A stretch of DNA of 57,661 nucleotides from CBDUXT01 sp965371245. Its GTDB lineage: Bacteria > Planctomycetota > Phycisphaerae > UBA1845. The stretch covers positions 1 to 57,661 of the forward strand of contig CBDUXT010000028.1 of NCBI GenBank assembly GCA_965371245.1, given 5' to 3'. Both the position numbers and the translations under genes were made by a program. The notes under the pieces are model-generated. The model had not been told where the DNA came from and did no database searches. It saw only the letters and a list, made by a program, of their open reading frames with translations. Shown in pieces: positions 47,182 to 57,138 of the stretch; the first letter of the stretch is position 1; the number at the start of each line of letters is the position of its first letter.

Positions 47182-47946
47182 TCACGGCTCGGCAAGGAAT
47201 CGCAGAATCTCGTCCATGAGCCGCTCGGCTTGGTCCGTCTTGAAGATGTGCTGAGCGTGCGCGGAGCCCTCGAGGACCACCAACTCCTTGGGATCTGGCG
47301 CTCTTTCAAAGAGCGCTTGAATCATCGGGAGCCGCGGTCGCCCATCCCCGATGATGTCGTTTCGACTCGCGATGAAGAGCTTGCGACCCTTCAGCCGCTC
47401 GGGCTCGTCGATGGAAGACGCCGCCAACAAGACGAGACGGTCAATCTCGCCCGGTTTCGCCGCCACCACGGCCCCGGCGGCGGCCCACCCGCCGAAGCTG
47501 GCCCCGACGATGGAAACGGTCTTCGCGCCGGTCTCGCGCAGGTATTCAGCGGCGGCCAGAATGTCAAGGTGGTACGCCTCGTCGCGACCTTGCGACTTGC
47601 TTCCACCGCGCGACTTGCCATACCCGCGGAAGTCGATGGCGAGGACGCGGAACTTGGCCCGCGCCAGGATCAGTGCCTGGTCCTTCCAGCTCTCCTTGTT
47701 GAACCGGCCACCGTGGGCCAGCACGACGCCGCGCTCACCGTCTCCGTAATGGTCAGCGTAGATGACTCCGCCGTCCGAAGTCGGGAAGGAGACGCCGTTC
47801 GGCGCCGAGGAGGTGTCCTTCGTGGCCTCGGGATCGACGTCACGCGGCGCCGGTCGGCACGCGAGAAGGAAAACGGCTGCAAGGAGCGCCAAGACAAAGG
47901 CGGCGGATAGCGGGAAACGCGATGTTCGCTTCATGAAAGCAGGCAT
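47182..47946 (-). CDS. Alpha/beta hydrolase lipoprotein
   Basis: A 254-residue exported hydrolase. The signal ends in the lipobox LLAC, so lipid attachment is predicted. The core has LAHGGRFNKESW (oxyanion region), FRGYGKSRGG, GASFGGWAA (nucleophile Ser in GxSxG), a late D (SRNDIIGDGR) and GSAHAQHIF (catalytic His). The substrate is unknown. It starts 27 bp after the selenoprotein-like gene on the same strand. An internal ATG at 47934 (MKRTSRF) gives a more typical signal peptide. Confidence 0.85.
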   Translation of the reverse strand: MPAFMKRTSRFPLSAAFVLALLAAVFLLACRPAPRDVDPEATKDTSSAPNGVSFPTSDGGVIYADHYGDGERGVVLAHGGRFNKESWKDQALILARAKFRVLAIDFRGYGKSRGGSKSQGRDEAYHLDILAAAEYLRETGAKTVSIVGASFGGWAAAGAVVAAKPGEIDRLVLLAASSIDEPERLKGRKLFIASRNDIIGDGRPRLPMIQALFERAPDPKELVVLEGSAHAQHIFKTDQAERLMDEILRFLAEP

Positions 47947-47973
47947 GGCTCTTCGGCAGCGGTCGGGTCGGCG

Positions 47974-48210
47974 CTACGCTTTGCCGCTCAGTTCGCCGAT
48001 TTTCGTGATGATCTCGTCGTGCTCGGGGAAGCGGCCGACGTCTTGTTTGTTCCAGACCTGCGTTCCATCGACGTGAACGTCGAAGATGCCGCCCGCGCCC
48101 TCGATCATCCGCGCGTCAACATGGAACTCTTTCTTGATCGCTTCCGCCAGACCGGCGGCCGTCGGGTAGTAGTTTCACTGCATGCAGTACTTGATGCTGA
48201 TGTCCATCAT
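47974..48210 (-). CDS. SelW/SelT/SelH (Rdx) family selenoprotein, UGA read as Sec
   Basis: A 78-residue thioredoxin-fold protein if the UGA at 48175-48177 (codon 12) is read as selenocysteine: MMDISIKYCMQ-U-NYYPTAAG. The CxxU redox motif lies where the Rdx family has CxxU or CxxC. Downstream the frame continues without interruption through the family signature GAGGIFDVHVDGTQVWNK and VGRFPEHDEI to a TAG at 47974-47976. GGGAG lies 5 nt before the first ATG. A hairpin with a GGUCU loop begins 17 nt past the UGA. A sequencing error or pseudogene is the alternative. selA/selB/selC are not in the window. Confidence 0.82.
48144..48158 (-). promoter_or_regulatory. Bacterial SECIS-like hairpin
   Basis: On the mRNA, CCGCC and GGCGG form a 5-bp stem closing a GGUCU pentaloop. 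The loop's GGU lies at nucleotides 25-27 counted from the U of the Sec UGA. The E. coli fdhF SECIS has the same GGUCU apical sequence three nucleotides closer. The placement inside the coding region just after UGA is that required for SelB-dependent insertion. Confidence 0.65.
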
Positions 48211-48264
48211 GGATCTCCCGGTGTCGGATGGTGGCAGCGTCGCGCTTCAGTCGAAACGATCTTT

Positions 48265-48343
48265 CCGAGCCGCGACCGTGCCGGGAGCGGAGTCGAAAAC
48301 CGGTCTCGCCGCACGGAACCGCTTCCATGCGGGCGCGGCTCGG
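48265..48343. repeat. Degenerate long palindrome (GAGCCGCGACCG family)
   Basis: CCGAGCCGCGACCG at 48265-48278 and GGGCGCGGCTCGG ending at 48343 are imperfect inverted arms about 79 nt end to end. Extra sequence between them includes ACCGGTCTCGCC. It is a longer, diverged relative of the perfect element at 20645-20713, between rho and the selenoprotein gene. Confidence 0.75.
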
Positions 48344-48491
48344 ATAGCCCATCGATCCACGTGTCACGCCACACGGGTGCCGCGACACGAACAAATGGAT
48401 GGACCCGGCGTTCCGGACTGAGTCATTGGAGGAACGACATGGCCGCGTTTCGCTTGGCCAGGGCACCCATCATTGTACGCGTGTCGGACGA

Positions 48492-49958
48492 CTACGACAG
48501 GTTCATGGTCATCAGGAACTCGCCGTTGGAACGCACCTTCTCGAGCTGTCCGCGAAGAAGCTCAATCGCCTCGACGACGTTCATGTCCGCCAGCACGCGA
48601 CGCAAACGATAGACCAGTTCGAGCTCCTTGGGATCAAGCAGCAACTCCTCGCGGCGGGTGCCGGAGGCGGCGATGTCGATCGCGGGCCAGATACGACGCT
48701 CGACCAACCGTCGGTCCAGGTGAAGCTCCGAGTTTCCGGTACCCTTGAACTCCTCGAAGATGACCTCATCCATCTTGGAACCGGTATCGACCAGTGCCGT
48801 TCCGATGATGGTCAGCGAGCCGCCCTCTTCGATGTTTCGGGCGGCCCCGAAGAATCGCTTGGGCCGTTGAAGCGCATTGGCGTCGATACCACCGGAAAGA
48901 ATCTTCCCGGAGTGGGGAACCTCGGTGTTGTAGGCCCGGGCGACGCGCGTGATCGAGTCGAGCAGAATCACCACGTCGCAACGGAACTCGACCAGCCGCC
49001 GAGCCTTCTCGATGACCATCTCCGCCACCTGAACGTGGCGTGACGCCGGCTCGTCGAACGTGGAGCTGATGACCTCGGCCGCGGTGTGCCGCTGCATCTC
49101 GGTGACCTCTTCGGGCCGCTCGTCGATCAGCAGGATGAACACGTGAGCGTCCGGATGGTTGGCGGAAATGGCGTTGGCGATCTTCTGCAAGAGAATCGTC
49201 TTGCCGGTTCGCGGCGGGGCCACGATCAGCATGCGCTGCCCAAAGCCGATGGGCGTGACCATGTCCACGATGCGCATGTTCAACTCGTCGGGCGTCGTCT
49301 CAAGGACGATCCGTCGATCCGGGTGCATCGCGGTGAGGTCCGAAAAGTTCGTCGTCTCGGTGACCGCGTCGGGATCCTGGTAGTTGATCGCCTCGACACG
49401 CAGCAGGGCGAAGTACCGCTCCGATTCCTTGGGCGGGCGGATCTGCCCGGCCACGATGTGCCCCGTGCGCAATCCGAACCGGCGGATTTGTGACGGGCTG
49501 ATGTAGATGTCGTCGGGACAGGGCAGGTAGTTGTACTCCGGACTCCGCAGGAAGCCGAAGCCATCGGGGAGGATTTCCAGCACGCCCTCACCGTACATCA
49601 GACCGCTGCGGTTGATACGGTCCTTGAGGATCTTGAAGATCAGATCCTGCTTCTTCAGGCCGGTGTACTCCTCGACTCCCTCGTCCTTGGCGGCGGCGTG
49701 CAACTCCTGGACGGTCATCTTCTGCAATTGGGTGATGTGGATGTCGCCCTTTTTGATCTTCTCGTACTTGGCGTGCGTTTCGGCGTCCAGCGGAGGACTG
49801 CTTGAGGCGTCCTCTGCCACCTCGGTGGCAACCGCGCCGTTCGGATCCTCATCGGGCGGGGGCGTGTTGTCGGACTTTGTCTCGCGCGAGCGAGGCGAGC
49901 TGCTCGAAGCGGACCGCTTCTTGGACGTACGCACTTTACCTGTCGTGGCTTTCGCCAT
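48492..49958 (-). CDS. rho: Transcription termination factor Rho
   Basis: Hexameric RNA helicase that ends transcription. The start MAKATTGK (49958) has AGGAGG about 7 nt upstream. A charged, low-complexity extension (about 1-70) precedes the Rho N-terminal domain (TVQELHAAAKDEGV), the cold-shock RNA-binding fold (GVLEILPDGFGFLRS) and the ATPase: Walker A APPRTGKT, Walker B VVILLDSITR, and the R-loop ARAYN. GTGNSELHLDRRL is also diagnostic. The 488-residue length reflects the N-terminal extension. It follows coaE at 116 bp. Confidence 0.98.
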   Translation of the reverse strand: MAKATTGKVRTSKKRSASSSSPRSRETKSDNTPPPDEDPNGAVATEVAEDASSSPPLDAETHAKYEKIKKGDIHITQLQKMTVQELHAAAKDEGVEEYTGLKKQDLIFKILKDRINRSGLMYGEGVLEILPDGFGFLRSPEYNYLPCPDDIYISPSQIRRFGLRTGHIVAGQIRPPKESERYFALLRVEAINYQDPDAVTETTNFSDLTAMHPDRRIVLETTPDELNMRIVDMVTPIGFGQRMLIVAPPRTGKTILLQKIANAISANHPDAHVFILLIDERPEEVTEMQRHTAAEVISSTFDEPASRHVQVAEMVIEKARRLVEFRCDVVILLDSITRVARAYNTEVPHSGKILSGGIDANALQRPKRFFGAARNIEEGGSLTIIGTALVDTGSKMDEVIFEEFKGTGNSELHLDRRLVERRIWPAIDIAASGTRREELLLDPKELELVYRLRRVLADMNVVEAIELLRGQLEKVRSNGEFLMTMNLS

Positions 49959-50074
49959 CGAAAAACCTCCTGATTGCAAGTGAGAACCCGGTCACAACGA
50001 ACCAGGTCTTATGGTCTGAATCTGTAAGCCGACTCGGAAACGGTTGTGAAGCGAAGAGTCGCCTCACATGGACC

Positions 50075-50704
50075 TTAGGTGAAGGAGCCGAGCACGGAAG
50101 AAAAAACACGCTCGATCTGGTGACGTAATGCTTCTAGGCCGAATTGGTTTACCACCACATGATCGGCTTTCGCCCTCTTCATGTCCAGTGGTTTCTGAAG
50201 ATTCTCGCGCTTGGTCAACTCCTTCTCGTTCCACTGGCGCGTGTCGGCCACGCGCTGCGCGCGAACAGACCGATCCGCCTCGATAAAAATCACAACGTCG
50301 CAAAACGCGTCCAGCCCGGCCTCGTACAGTTTCGGCGTATCGAGAACGATCGCCCGCACCTGCGGGTCCGCATCGTAGGCCGCCACCAGCGATTCACGGT
50401 GGGATTGAATTCTCGGATACAACAACCGTTCCAGTCGGGCCAGCTCATTGGGATCGGCAAACGCGATCGCCCCGAGCTTCTTGCGATCCACCGTGCCTTC
50501 GGGCGTAAGAATGGAATCACCCCACAACGCCCGGAGCGTCGCGACCACCTCAGGGTCGGCAAGCTGCTCGTGGCCAAGCCGGTCAGAGTCGATGACCGAG
50601 GCACCCAAGGACGCCAAGATCCCAGCGACGGTGGACTTGCCCGCCCCGATCCCACCGGCGAGACCAATGATCGGCTTGTTGCGCTTCCGGTGGGCTCGTG
50701 ACAA
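50075..50704 (-). CDS. coaE: Dephospho-CoA kinase
   Basis: Last step of coenzyme A synthesis, phosphorylating the 3'-hydroxyl of dephospho-CoA. The P-loop GLAGGIGAGKSTV is near residue 15. VIDSDRLGHEQL is the CoA-binding region, and DTPKLYEAGLDAFCDVVIF contains the conserved PLLFE-like motif in a variant form (PKLYEAG). The 209-residue length is normal. It lies upstream of rho, a recurrent bacterial pairing, while coaB and coaC are elsewhere in the window. Confidence 0.94.
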   Translation of the reverse strand: MSRAHRKRNKPIIGLAGGIGAGKSTVAGILASLGASVIDSDRLGHEQLADPEVVATLRALWGDSILTPEGTVDRKKLGAIAFADPNELARLERLLYPRIQSHRESLVAAYDADPQVRAIVLDTPKLYEAGLDAFCDVVIFIEADRSVRAQRVADTRQWNEKELTKRENLQKPLDMKRAKADHVVVNQFGLEALRHQIERVFSSVLGSFT

Positions 50705-50928
50705 AACTGCGTCAGGCCGCTTCGCACCCCATCAAGGCCTGCCCCAAGGATATATCGACGAAGGTCAGCCGTTCCGAACACGCCTGCCGAAATTGAGGGA
50801 GAGCGGAGCCTACACGACGGGGAAGCAGACCGCAACGGAACACTCATGGCCGTTACACCCGCCTACTATACTCCAAGTCCGCCCAGCTGTCACGTCCTCT
50901 TACGGATTTTTTTCGGCCTGCCTATAGC

Positions 50929-51315
50929 CTAAAAAACGCCCGTACGCCAGCCCTGCTTGAGTTCCACACGGTTTCCGGCCGGGTCGAGCACCTGAAGCCG
51001 ACGGTCGGAGTGGCGAAATCCCTGGATAATCTGATACGGCACACGCCGCTCGTCCAAGACCGCCGCGGCCCCGTCCACGGAGTCCACCGCAACGGTCACA
51101 CGGACGAAACCACCATCGACGTGGGCCGAATCGACAAGCCGAATCCGAAGCTCGATCCTTTCTGATTTGAAGCACAGACGCTCCGAGCCGGTCGTTTCGC
51201 AAGGGCGTTCGTCCAACTCCAGAAGCTCACCGTAGAACCACCGCAGCGCCTCTTTCGCCACCGGCGGCGCCTCCATCTCTACGTGATCGACCGCTTGGAT
51301 TCGGCTGGGGTCCAT
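50929..51315 (-). CDS. VOC (glyoxalase/bleomycin-resistance) family protein
   Basis: A 128-residue single VOC unit pair. It opens IQAVDHVEMEAPP, with candidate metal ligands His11 and the late Glu in DPAGNRVELKQGW, typical of the family. VOC proteins include dioxygenases, epimerases and antibiotic-binding proteins, so the activity cannot be assigned. It stands alone, with palindromes beyond its start. Confidence 0.82.
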   Translation of the reverse strand: MDPSRIQAVDHVEMEAPPVAKEALRWFYGELLELDERPCETTGSERLCFKSERIELRIRLVDSAHVDGGFVRVTVAVDSVDGAAAVLDERRVPYQIIQGFRHSDRRLQVLDPAGNRVELKQGWRTGVF

Positions 51316-51600
51316 GGCGAGTGATCCTCGGCGCGCCGGGCGGCCCGTTGAACAAGCCGAGTAGATCGGGTCATCGACCCGGCACCGCCCGGCACGGCTA
51401 TCTTATCCAACCACGTTGACCCGCATGTCACAATACCATCGCGCCTTCCCGACTATCACCCATCGAAGCACACCGCTGCTTGTTAACCAACCCGCGCGCA
51501 GGCGCCGCCGCGAATCCGTCGTTGCGGCACGACGTCGAACGTCGGCGACGCTGCCGGGTCGATGACCCGACCTACCGACCAGGCACGCCCGCAGCGGACA
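51316..51600. repeat. Intergenic region with two GGGTCATCGACCC-type palindromes
   Basis: A 285-bp gap. GGGTCATCGACCC lies near 51367-51379 and GGGTCGATGACCC near 51558-51570, each in the CCGGGTCGATGACCCGACCTACC-like context seen at 16335-16390. No gene or promoter is recognised. Confidence 0.75.
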
Positions 51601-52170
51601 TTATGGGGCCGCTTCCGACATGACATCCGCCTCGAAGAGCAGAACGTCGGTCTTGGGGTGTCTCCAGGCGTCCGGCGAGAGTCCCGCCTTCATCGTACAG
51701 CAGTTGGACAGGAACACTTCGATCGACCAGCCCCGCTCCGTCGCCACCTTGGGCAAGAAGCAGCCGCGGTGGTCTCCGCGCCGAACCACGATTCCGTGCC
51801 GTCCGAGAACCAGTGACAACGGGTCGTCGGTCCGACGTGCCGTTGTAAGCAGCGACAGCTCGATGCAAAGCCCGGGCAACTCTTCGGCTGTAACCGGGTC
51901 CGCCGTGAACCGCGGATCCTTCAGCGCCGCACGGGTCATCTCCCGCACGGTCGTCACGATGTCGTCCGTAGCGACGAAAGTCCCCACGCATCCGCGAAGC
52001 TTCGCGCCGGACATCAGCGTCGCGAACACGCCGCCGAAGCGACCGTCGATGGGCGGCACGTTCGGCGGCCGCGCGATCTTCACGCCGAGTGCCATGCCGG
52101 CCGCGTGTCGCGCAACCGCCAACAGTCGTCGCCGCGCTTCGAAAGAGCTAACCGGGTGTGGCTCGGACAT
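51601..52170 (-). CDS. AMMECR1 domain protein
   Basis: An 189-residue protein of the AMMECR1 family, found in all domains of life and of uncertain biochemical role. The signature LRGCVGTFVA (family LRGCIG), FGGVFATL, DPRFTADPVTAEEL, and GCFLPKVATERGW are all present. The ATG at 52170 leaves a 25-bp gap to the tryptophanase gene; a frame from 52215 would overlap it. In many genomes the domain is linked to a MEMO-like protein, which is not seen here. Confidence 0.9.
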   Translation of the reverse strand: MSEPHPVSSFEARRRLLAVARHAAGMALGVKIARPPNVPPIDGRFGGVFATLMSGAKLRGCVGTFVATDDIVTTVREMTRAALKDPRFTADPVTAEELPGLCIELSLLTTARRTDDPLSLVLGRHGIVVRRGDHRGCFLPKVATERGWSIEVFLSNCCTMKAGLSPDAWRHPKTDVLLFEADVMSEAAP

Positions 52171-52195
52171 GGCACGTCGGATCCGAAACTCAGCG

Positions 52196-53557
<1,362 letters not shown>

Positions 53558-53882
53558 CAACCCGTCATCCTTATCGGCAGACCCGACCAGCGGAGGCACC
53601 GCCCGCGCCGTGTCGTGTTGCAAGGCATATGCCAGAAAACGCCCTTGTGCTGGGATACTCCGTCCGATCACGGTCAAACGTCGCTTCTTGTCACCGCCCG
53701 CACGATGACGCCCATCCAGGTGCTGAAGCTAACAGCCCGTTGAAGAACACCTGGACTCGGCGCCGCGCCCGTTCACCGCGCCGGTAAGGTAGGATCTTCC
53801 GAAGCATTGGAAGTCGGGATGACGCGGCAGCCCATCCGGCTCTTCGCCGTCGATGCCGGCCATCTCAAGCGTTGGGAACACG
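53558..53882. other. Divergent intergenic region between tnaA and the sigma factor
   Basis: A gap of about 325 bp with promoters expected in both directions. I see no TnaC-like leader peptide with the usual Trp codon, no clear ECF -35/-10 pair, and no repeat family. Confidence 0.5.
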
Positions 53883-54500
53883 ATGGACGCGGAAACGAAG
53901 CGAAACGACACCGACCTCCTCCTCGCCGCCGGCTCGGGAGACCGGGCCTCGTTCGCCGTCCTTGTCGATCGCCATCACGCGACCCTCATTCGGTTCATCC
54001 ATCGCTTCCTTTCTGTCGTGGACGTCGCAACCGCGGAGGACCTGGCACAGGATGTTTACGTGAGGGCCTGGCGGGCCTGCACCTCATTTCAACCGCGCGC
54101 CAAGGTGCTGACCTGGCTCCTCCAGATCGCCTCCAACACCTGCCTGAACCACAAGCGGGGGCAGCGCCATCGGCGCAGCGTGTCCCTTGGCGGCCCGGTG
54201 GAACTGCCGACCGCATCCGCCGCTCCGGGCGCCGAAATCACGATATCCCAACGGGAGGACGCCGCGGCCGTCCGCGCCGCGGTGGCTTCGTTGCCCGACG
54301 CCCAACGGGCCGCGATCATCTTGCGCCATTTTCACGGGCTCTGCTACGCCGACATTTCGGACGTGCTGGAGGTGTCGATCCCGTCCGTCGAGTCCCTCTT
54401 GTTCCGTGCGCGGCGTCGCCTGCGGGCATCCCTGGGCGCCAAGCGAAAAAACCCGGAATCTCCACAAGTATTGCCGAAGTGGGGTGCTGAATCACTGTGA
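53883..54500 (+). CDS. ECF-type RNA polymerase sigma factor
   Basis: A 205-residue sigma-70 family factor with only regions 2 and 4. Region 2 (about 25-95) contains TAEDLAQDVYVRAWRACTSF and WLLQIASNTCLNHKR. Region 4 (about 135-190) contains LPDAQRAAIILRHFHGLCYADISDVL and SVESLLFRARRRLRASL. An in-frame ATG at 53853 is a longer alternative. The next gene encodes a zinc-binding anti-sigma factor, so the pair is a surface-stress switch controlling this operon and probably others. Confidence 0.93.
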   Translation: MDAETKRNDTDLLLAAGSGDRASFAVLVDRHHATLIRFIHRFLSVVDVATAEDLAQDVYVRAWRACTSFQPRAKVLTWLLQIASNTCLNHKRGQRHRRSVSLGGPVELPTASAAPGAEITISQREDAAAVRAAVASLPDAQRAAIILRHFHGLCYADISDVLEVSIPSVESLLFRARRRLRASLGAKRKNPESPQVLPKWGAESL

Positions 54501-54517
54501 GACGAGGCAACAGCCCC

Positions 54518-54988
54518 ATGCGATGCAAAACCGCACAACGTTTTCTATCCGCCCGGTCGGACGGCGAGTTGGCCGACGAACGCCGCGAGCCGCTTGAGCG
54601 ACATCTCGCCGGTTGCGACGCCTGCCGTGCCTTCGCAAGCGACCTTGTCGTCGGGGCCACCCGATTCGAACTCTTCGCCGACGCCTACGATTCGTCCGCG
54701 TTTACCCAGCGAGTCATGGCCTGCCTGCCTGAGCAGCGTCCGCGGCTCGCGGGTCTTGGCACACTTCTCGACTTTTTGCGCCCCGCGCCGCTCGGTCTGT
54801 CGGCCGCGGCTTTTTCGCTCGGGGTCTTTCTTACGCTGGTCATCAGCGATGAGGCCCGCTCGGTTGCCATCGACGCCGGGCAAAGCGCAACGACCATGAC
54901 GGAGGAGTCCTTGGACTCCTTTGCCGTTCTTACCGAGTTAACAAACGATGAGGACTTTGTGGACCTCCTGACAGAAAACGAGGAGTAA
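54518..54988 (+). CDS. Zinc-binding anti-sigma factor with one membrane helix
   Basis: A 156-residue protein. The N-terminal ZAS-type domain has MRCKTAQRFLSARSDGEL and RHLAGCDACRAF, giving the HxxxCxxC pattern with an earlier Cys. One membrane helix (about 93-113, APLGLSAAAFSLGVF) leads to a short acidic exterior tail. It should hold the ECF factor inactive at the membrane. The ATG 54518 has GAGG upstream; a GTG at 54497 would overlap the sigma stop (GTGA) and is also possible. Confidence 0.85.
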   Translation: MRCKTAQRFLSARSDGELADERREPLERHLAGCDACRAFASDLVVGATRFELFADAYDSSAFTQRVMACLPEQRPRLAGLGTLLDFLRPAPLGLSAAAFSLGVFLTLVISDEARSVAIDAGQSATTMTEESLDSFAVLTELTNDEDFVDLLTENEE

Positions 54989-54993
54989 TCACC

Positions 54994-55572
54994 ATGTCAA
55001 GACTTCGCTATGGATCACTGTGGCTCGTGCTCATCTTCTCGTTGGCGTTCAACGCCGGTGTCGGCGCGACGGCCGGGATGAAGGCCTACCAGAACTATCG
55101 CGCCGACGGCAAGGGGCATCCCGGTCGAAGGCATCAGGCATGGCTCAAGAGCCTCGACCTTCCCGCGGACGAACTTGAAGAGATCAAGACCGCCGAGAAG
55201 GCCTTCATGGAGGAGATCCGCGAGCTGCGAGCGGAACTCAAGCAGGAAAACGATGCGCTGGTGGATCTCTTGACCACGCCGGAAACGGATCGAGAGGTCA
55301 TCGTCGCCCAGCTTGCGACGGTATCTGAGCTGAAGGCCGACATGCAGCAGAAGGTCGTCGAGCATTTTCTTAATCTCAGGGATCGCCTGACCGACCCCGA
55401 TCAACGCGACGCGCTCACGCGGAGAATGCTGCGCGTCTTCTCACGCGGTGAGCGCGGCCCAGCGAGTCTCGAGGGTCACCGCGGCAGGCGCCCGCGCGGC
55501 GATCGAGACGGGCGAGGACCTGGGCATCATGGTCGGCGCGGCCACGATGGTGACGATGGTCACGAGCGATGA
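54994..55572 (+). CDS. Spy/CpxP- or CnrX-like periplasmic protein
   Basis: A 192-residue protein with an N-terminal membrane/signal segment (about 8-28). A helical region follows (LPADELEEIKTAEKAFMEEIRELRAEL and a second hairpin with RDRLTDPDQRDALTRRML). This is the pattern of LTxxQ/Spy chaperones and heavy-metal sensors that accompany ECF sigma factors. The tail is His/Gly/Arg-rich (GPGHHGRRGHDGDDGHER) and could bind metal. It starts 5 bp after the anti-sigma gene, so it is probably the sensing or response partner. Confidence 0.8.
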   Translation: MSRLRYGSLWLVLIFSLAFNAGVGATAGMKAYQNYRADGKGHPGRRHQAWLKSLDLPADELEEIKTAEKAFMEEIRELRAELKQENDALVDLLTTPETDREVIVAQLATVSELKADMQQKVVEHFLNLRDRLTDPDQRDALTRRMLRVFSRGERGPASLEGHRGRRPRGDRDGRGPGHHGRRGHDGDDGHER

Positions 55573-55619
55573 CGGATCAGCGTCCCACGTTTATGTTCAA
55601 AGATAGGGCCAGGGGTCCG

Positions 55620-56216
55620 ATGCCAAGAGAAGAGACCGTGACCAAACAAACGGCTTTCACCCTCATCGAAGTTCTGGTCGTCATCGCGATCATTGGGCTG
55701 CTGGTCACCATTCTGGTCCCTTCGATGAACAAGGCGCGGGATTATGCAAAGCGAACCGCGTGCGCCAGCAACCTGCGGAACATCGGCGTGGGTCTGCGCA
55801 GCTACATCGGAGAGCGAAACGATCGGCTGCCGTACGCGTCGTTCATGCCGTCCGTCAGCCCGCTGCCGCTGGATACCGAAGAGTCGATCCACATCTCCGA
55901 CGTTCTCAAGAAACGCCTGGGCAATGAGATCGGTGTGTTCGAGTGCCCCAGCGACTACTCCGGCAGCGTTCGGGCGGTCCCCAACAACGGCCTCAGCTAC
56001 TTCCAGTCCGAACGGTCCAGCTATGAGTACCGGGTTCGATTCGGCGGGGGCACGATGGCGGAGCTTTCCAACCGGTTCAGCCGTCGAGGTCGCATCGTCG
56101 CCGAAAACATGATCTGGATCATGCGCGATTACGACAATTTCCACGCGCCGGCCGGCGAGATCGGCTCGCGCCGCTATCTTTACATCGACGGTCACGTGAC
56201 CGACTTCGAGAATTAG
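55620..56216 (+). CDS. Type II/IV pseudopilin-like protein (planctomycete type)
   Basis: A 198-residue protein with a prepilin leader: MPREETVTKQTA before FTLIEVLVVIAIIGLL, with the conserved Glu at +5. The globular part contains CASNLRNIGVGLRSYI and ends in YLYIDGHVTDFE, a C-terminal IDGH motif typical of planctomycete pseudopilin-like proteins. ATG 55620 has AGGGG 6 nt upstream. ATG 55569, overlapping the upstream stop, and GTG 55638 are alternatives. It is unusual to find it inside a sigma/anti-sigma operon. Confidence 0.85.
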   Translation: MPREETVTKQTAFTLIEVLVVIAIIGLLVTILVPSMNKARDYAKRTACASNLRNIGVGLRSYIGERNDRLPYASFMPSVSPLPLDTEESIHISDVLKKRLGNEIGVFECPSDYSGSVRAVPNNGLSYFQSERSSYEYRVRFGGGTMAELSNRFSRRGRIVAENMIWIMRDYDNFHAPAGEIGSRRYLYIDGHVTDFEN

Positions 56217-56228
56217 GAGACACGTCCG

Positions 56229-56924
56229 ATGACGATGCCCAATCTGGCCACCCCCAAGGGTCTGTCCATGACGCTCGGCGCGTTGTTGCTCCTCGGCGGC
56301 GGCGCGTGGGGTTGGTCCCGCGCCGGCAACACGGAACAGTCCACGCTGCCGGACGAACTGTCTGTCGAAGCGCTCAAGCAACGCATGACCGATCCGGAGC
56401 AGTCGCCCGGTCTGCGAGGCTCGTTCCGCCGTGACGACATGACCGACGAGCAACGCCAGGAGCTGCGTCGCAACATGCGCCTCGCCGGCCGGGCCGTCAT
56501 GCGCGAACACCTGGACGAGTATTTCAACGCCGATCCCGCCGACCAGGAGGCCGTCCTCGACCAACACATCGACGAACTGGCGGCGCAGATGGATGCGTGG
56601 CGAAACCGTCGCGAGGAGGGTCAACGAGACCGCAACCGTGAACGGGGTAACCGCGAACGTCGAAATCGACCGACGCCCACGAAGCAGCAACAAAAATCCC
56701 GAGCGGAAAGCCGCAACCCCGATGAAGCCGCCCAGCAAATGGTCTACTTCGCGGCCCTACGGGCACAAGCCCAGGCCCGCGGAGTAAACGTCGGCCGCGG
56801 CATGGGTGGTTTCGGTGGCCGAGGAGCCTTCGGCGGTCGCGGCGGGTTCGGTGGCGGTGGCGGCGGCGGTCGCCGTGGATCCGGCGGGGGAGGACGTGGC
56901 GGTGGCGGCGGTCGCCGACCGTAA
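56229..56924 (+). CDS. Secreted/membrane protein with RGG-rich tail
   Basis: A 231-residue protein. A hydrophobic segment (about 12-29) is followed by a charged helical region (RDDMTDEQRQELRRNMRLAGRAVMREHLDEYF), then an Arg/Glu/Asn-rich stretch, and a C-terminus of Gly/Arg/Phe repeats (FGGRGAFGGRGGF, then long Gly-Arg runs). The tail is predicted to be disordered and resembles RGG boxes. AGGAGA precedes the ATG. It is the last gene of the sigma operon. The helical part resembles Spy-like sensors. The function is unknown. Confidence 0.7.
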   Translation: MTMPNLATPKGLSMTLGALLLLGGGAWGWSRAGNTEQSTLPDELSVEALKQRMTDPEQSPGLRGSFRRDDMTDEQRQELRRNMRLAGRAVMREHLDEYFNADPADQEAVLDQHIDELAAQMDAWRNRREEGQRDRNRERGNRERRNRPTPTKQQQKSRAESRNPDEAAQQMVYFAALRAQAQARGVNVGRGMGGFGGRGAFGGRGGFGGGGGGGRRGSGGGGRGGGGGRRP

Positions 56925-57138
56925 ACCACCGGTTTACGCGGGCAGCGGGCCACCCGGAGCGCTCCACACGCGGAATTGCGCGGCCTGCGACCCCGCGGGG
57001 ACCCAACGTCGCACGCCGCCCGGCATCGACCGGTCGGCAGTGTGTCGGCTTAGAGAGGCTTGAGGGGTCACGGTGGGCCTAGAATATCAGCGGAATATTG
57101 CCAAAATATAGCTGGCGGCTACTGTCAAGGGCTGTGAG

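Noticed and set aside
48175..48177. UGA as a true stop creating a pseudogene
   Set aside because: The frame after it is intact and family-like to a proper stop, the UGA is exactly at the CxxU position, and a SECIS-like hairpin follows; still not excluded without the Sec machinery.
55560..56738. 392-residue open frame on the minus strand
   Set aside because: It is antisense to the pseudopilin and RGG genes, both of which have clear protein features.
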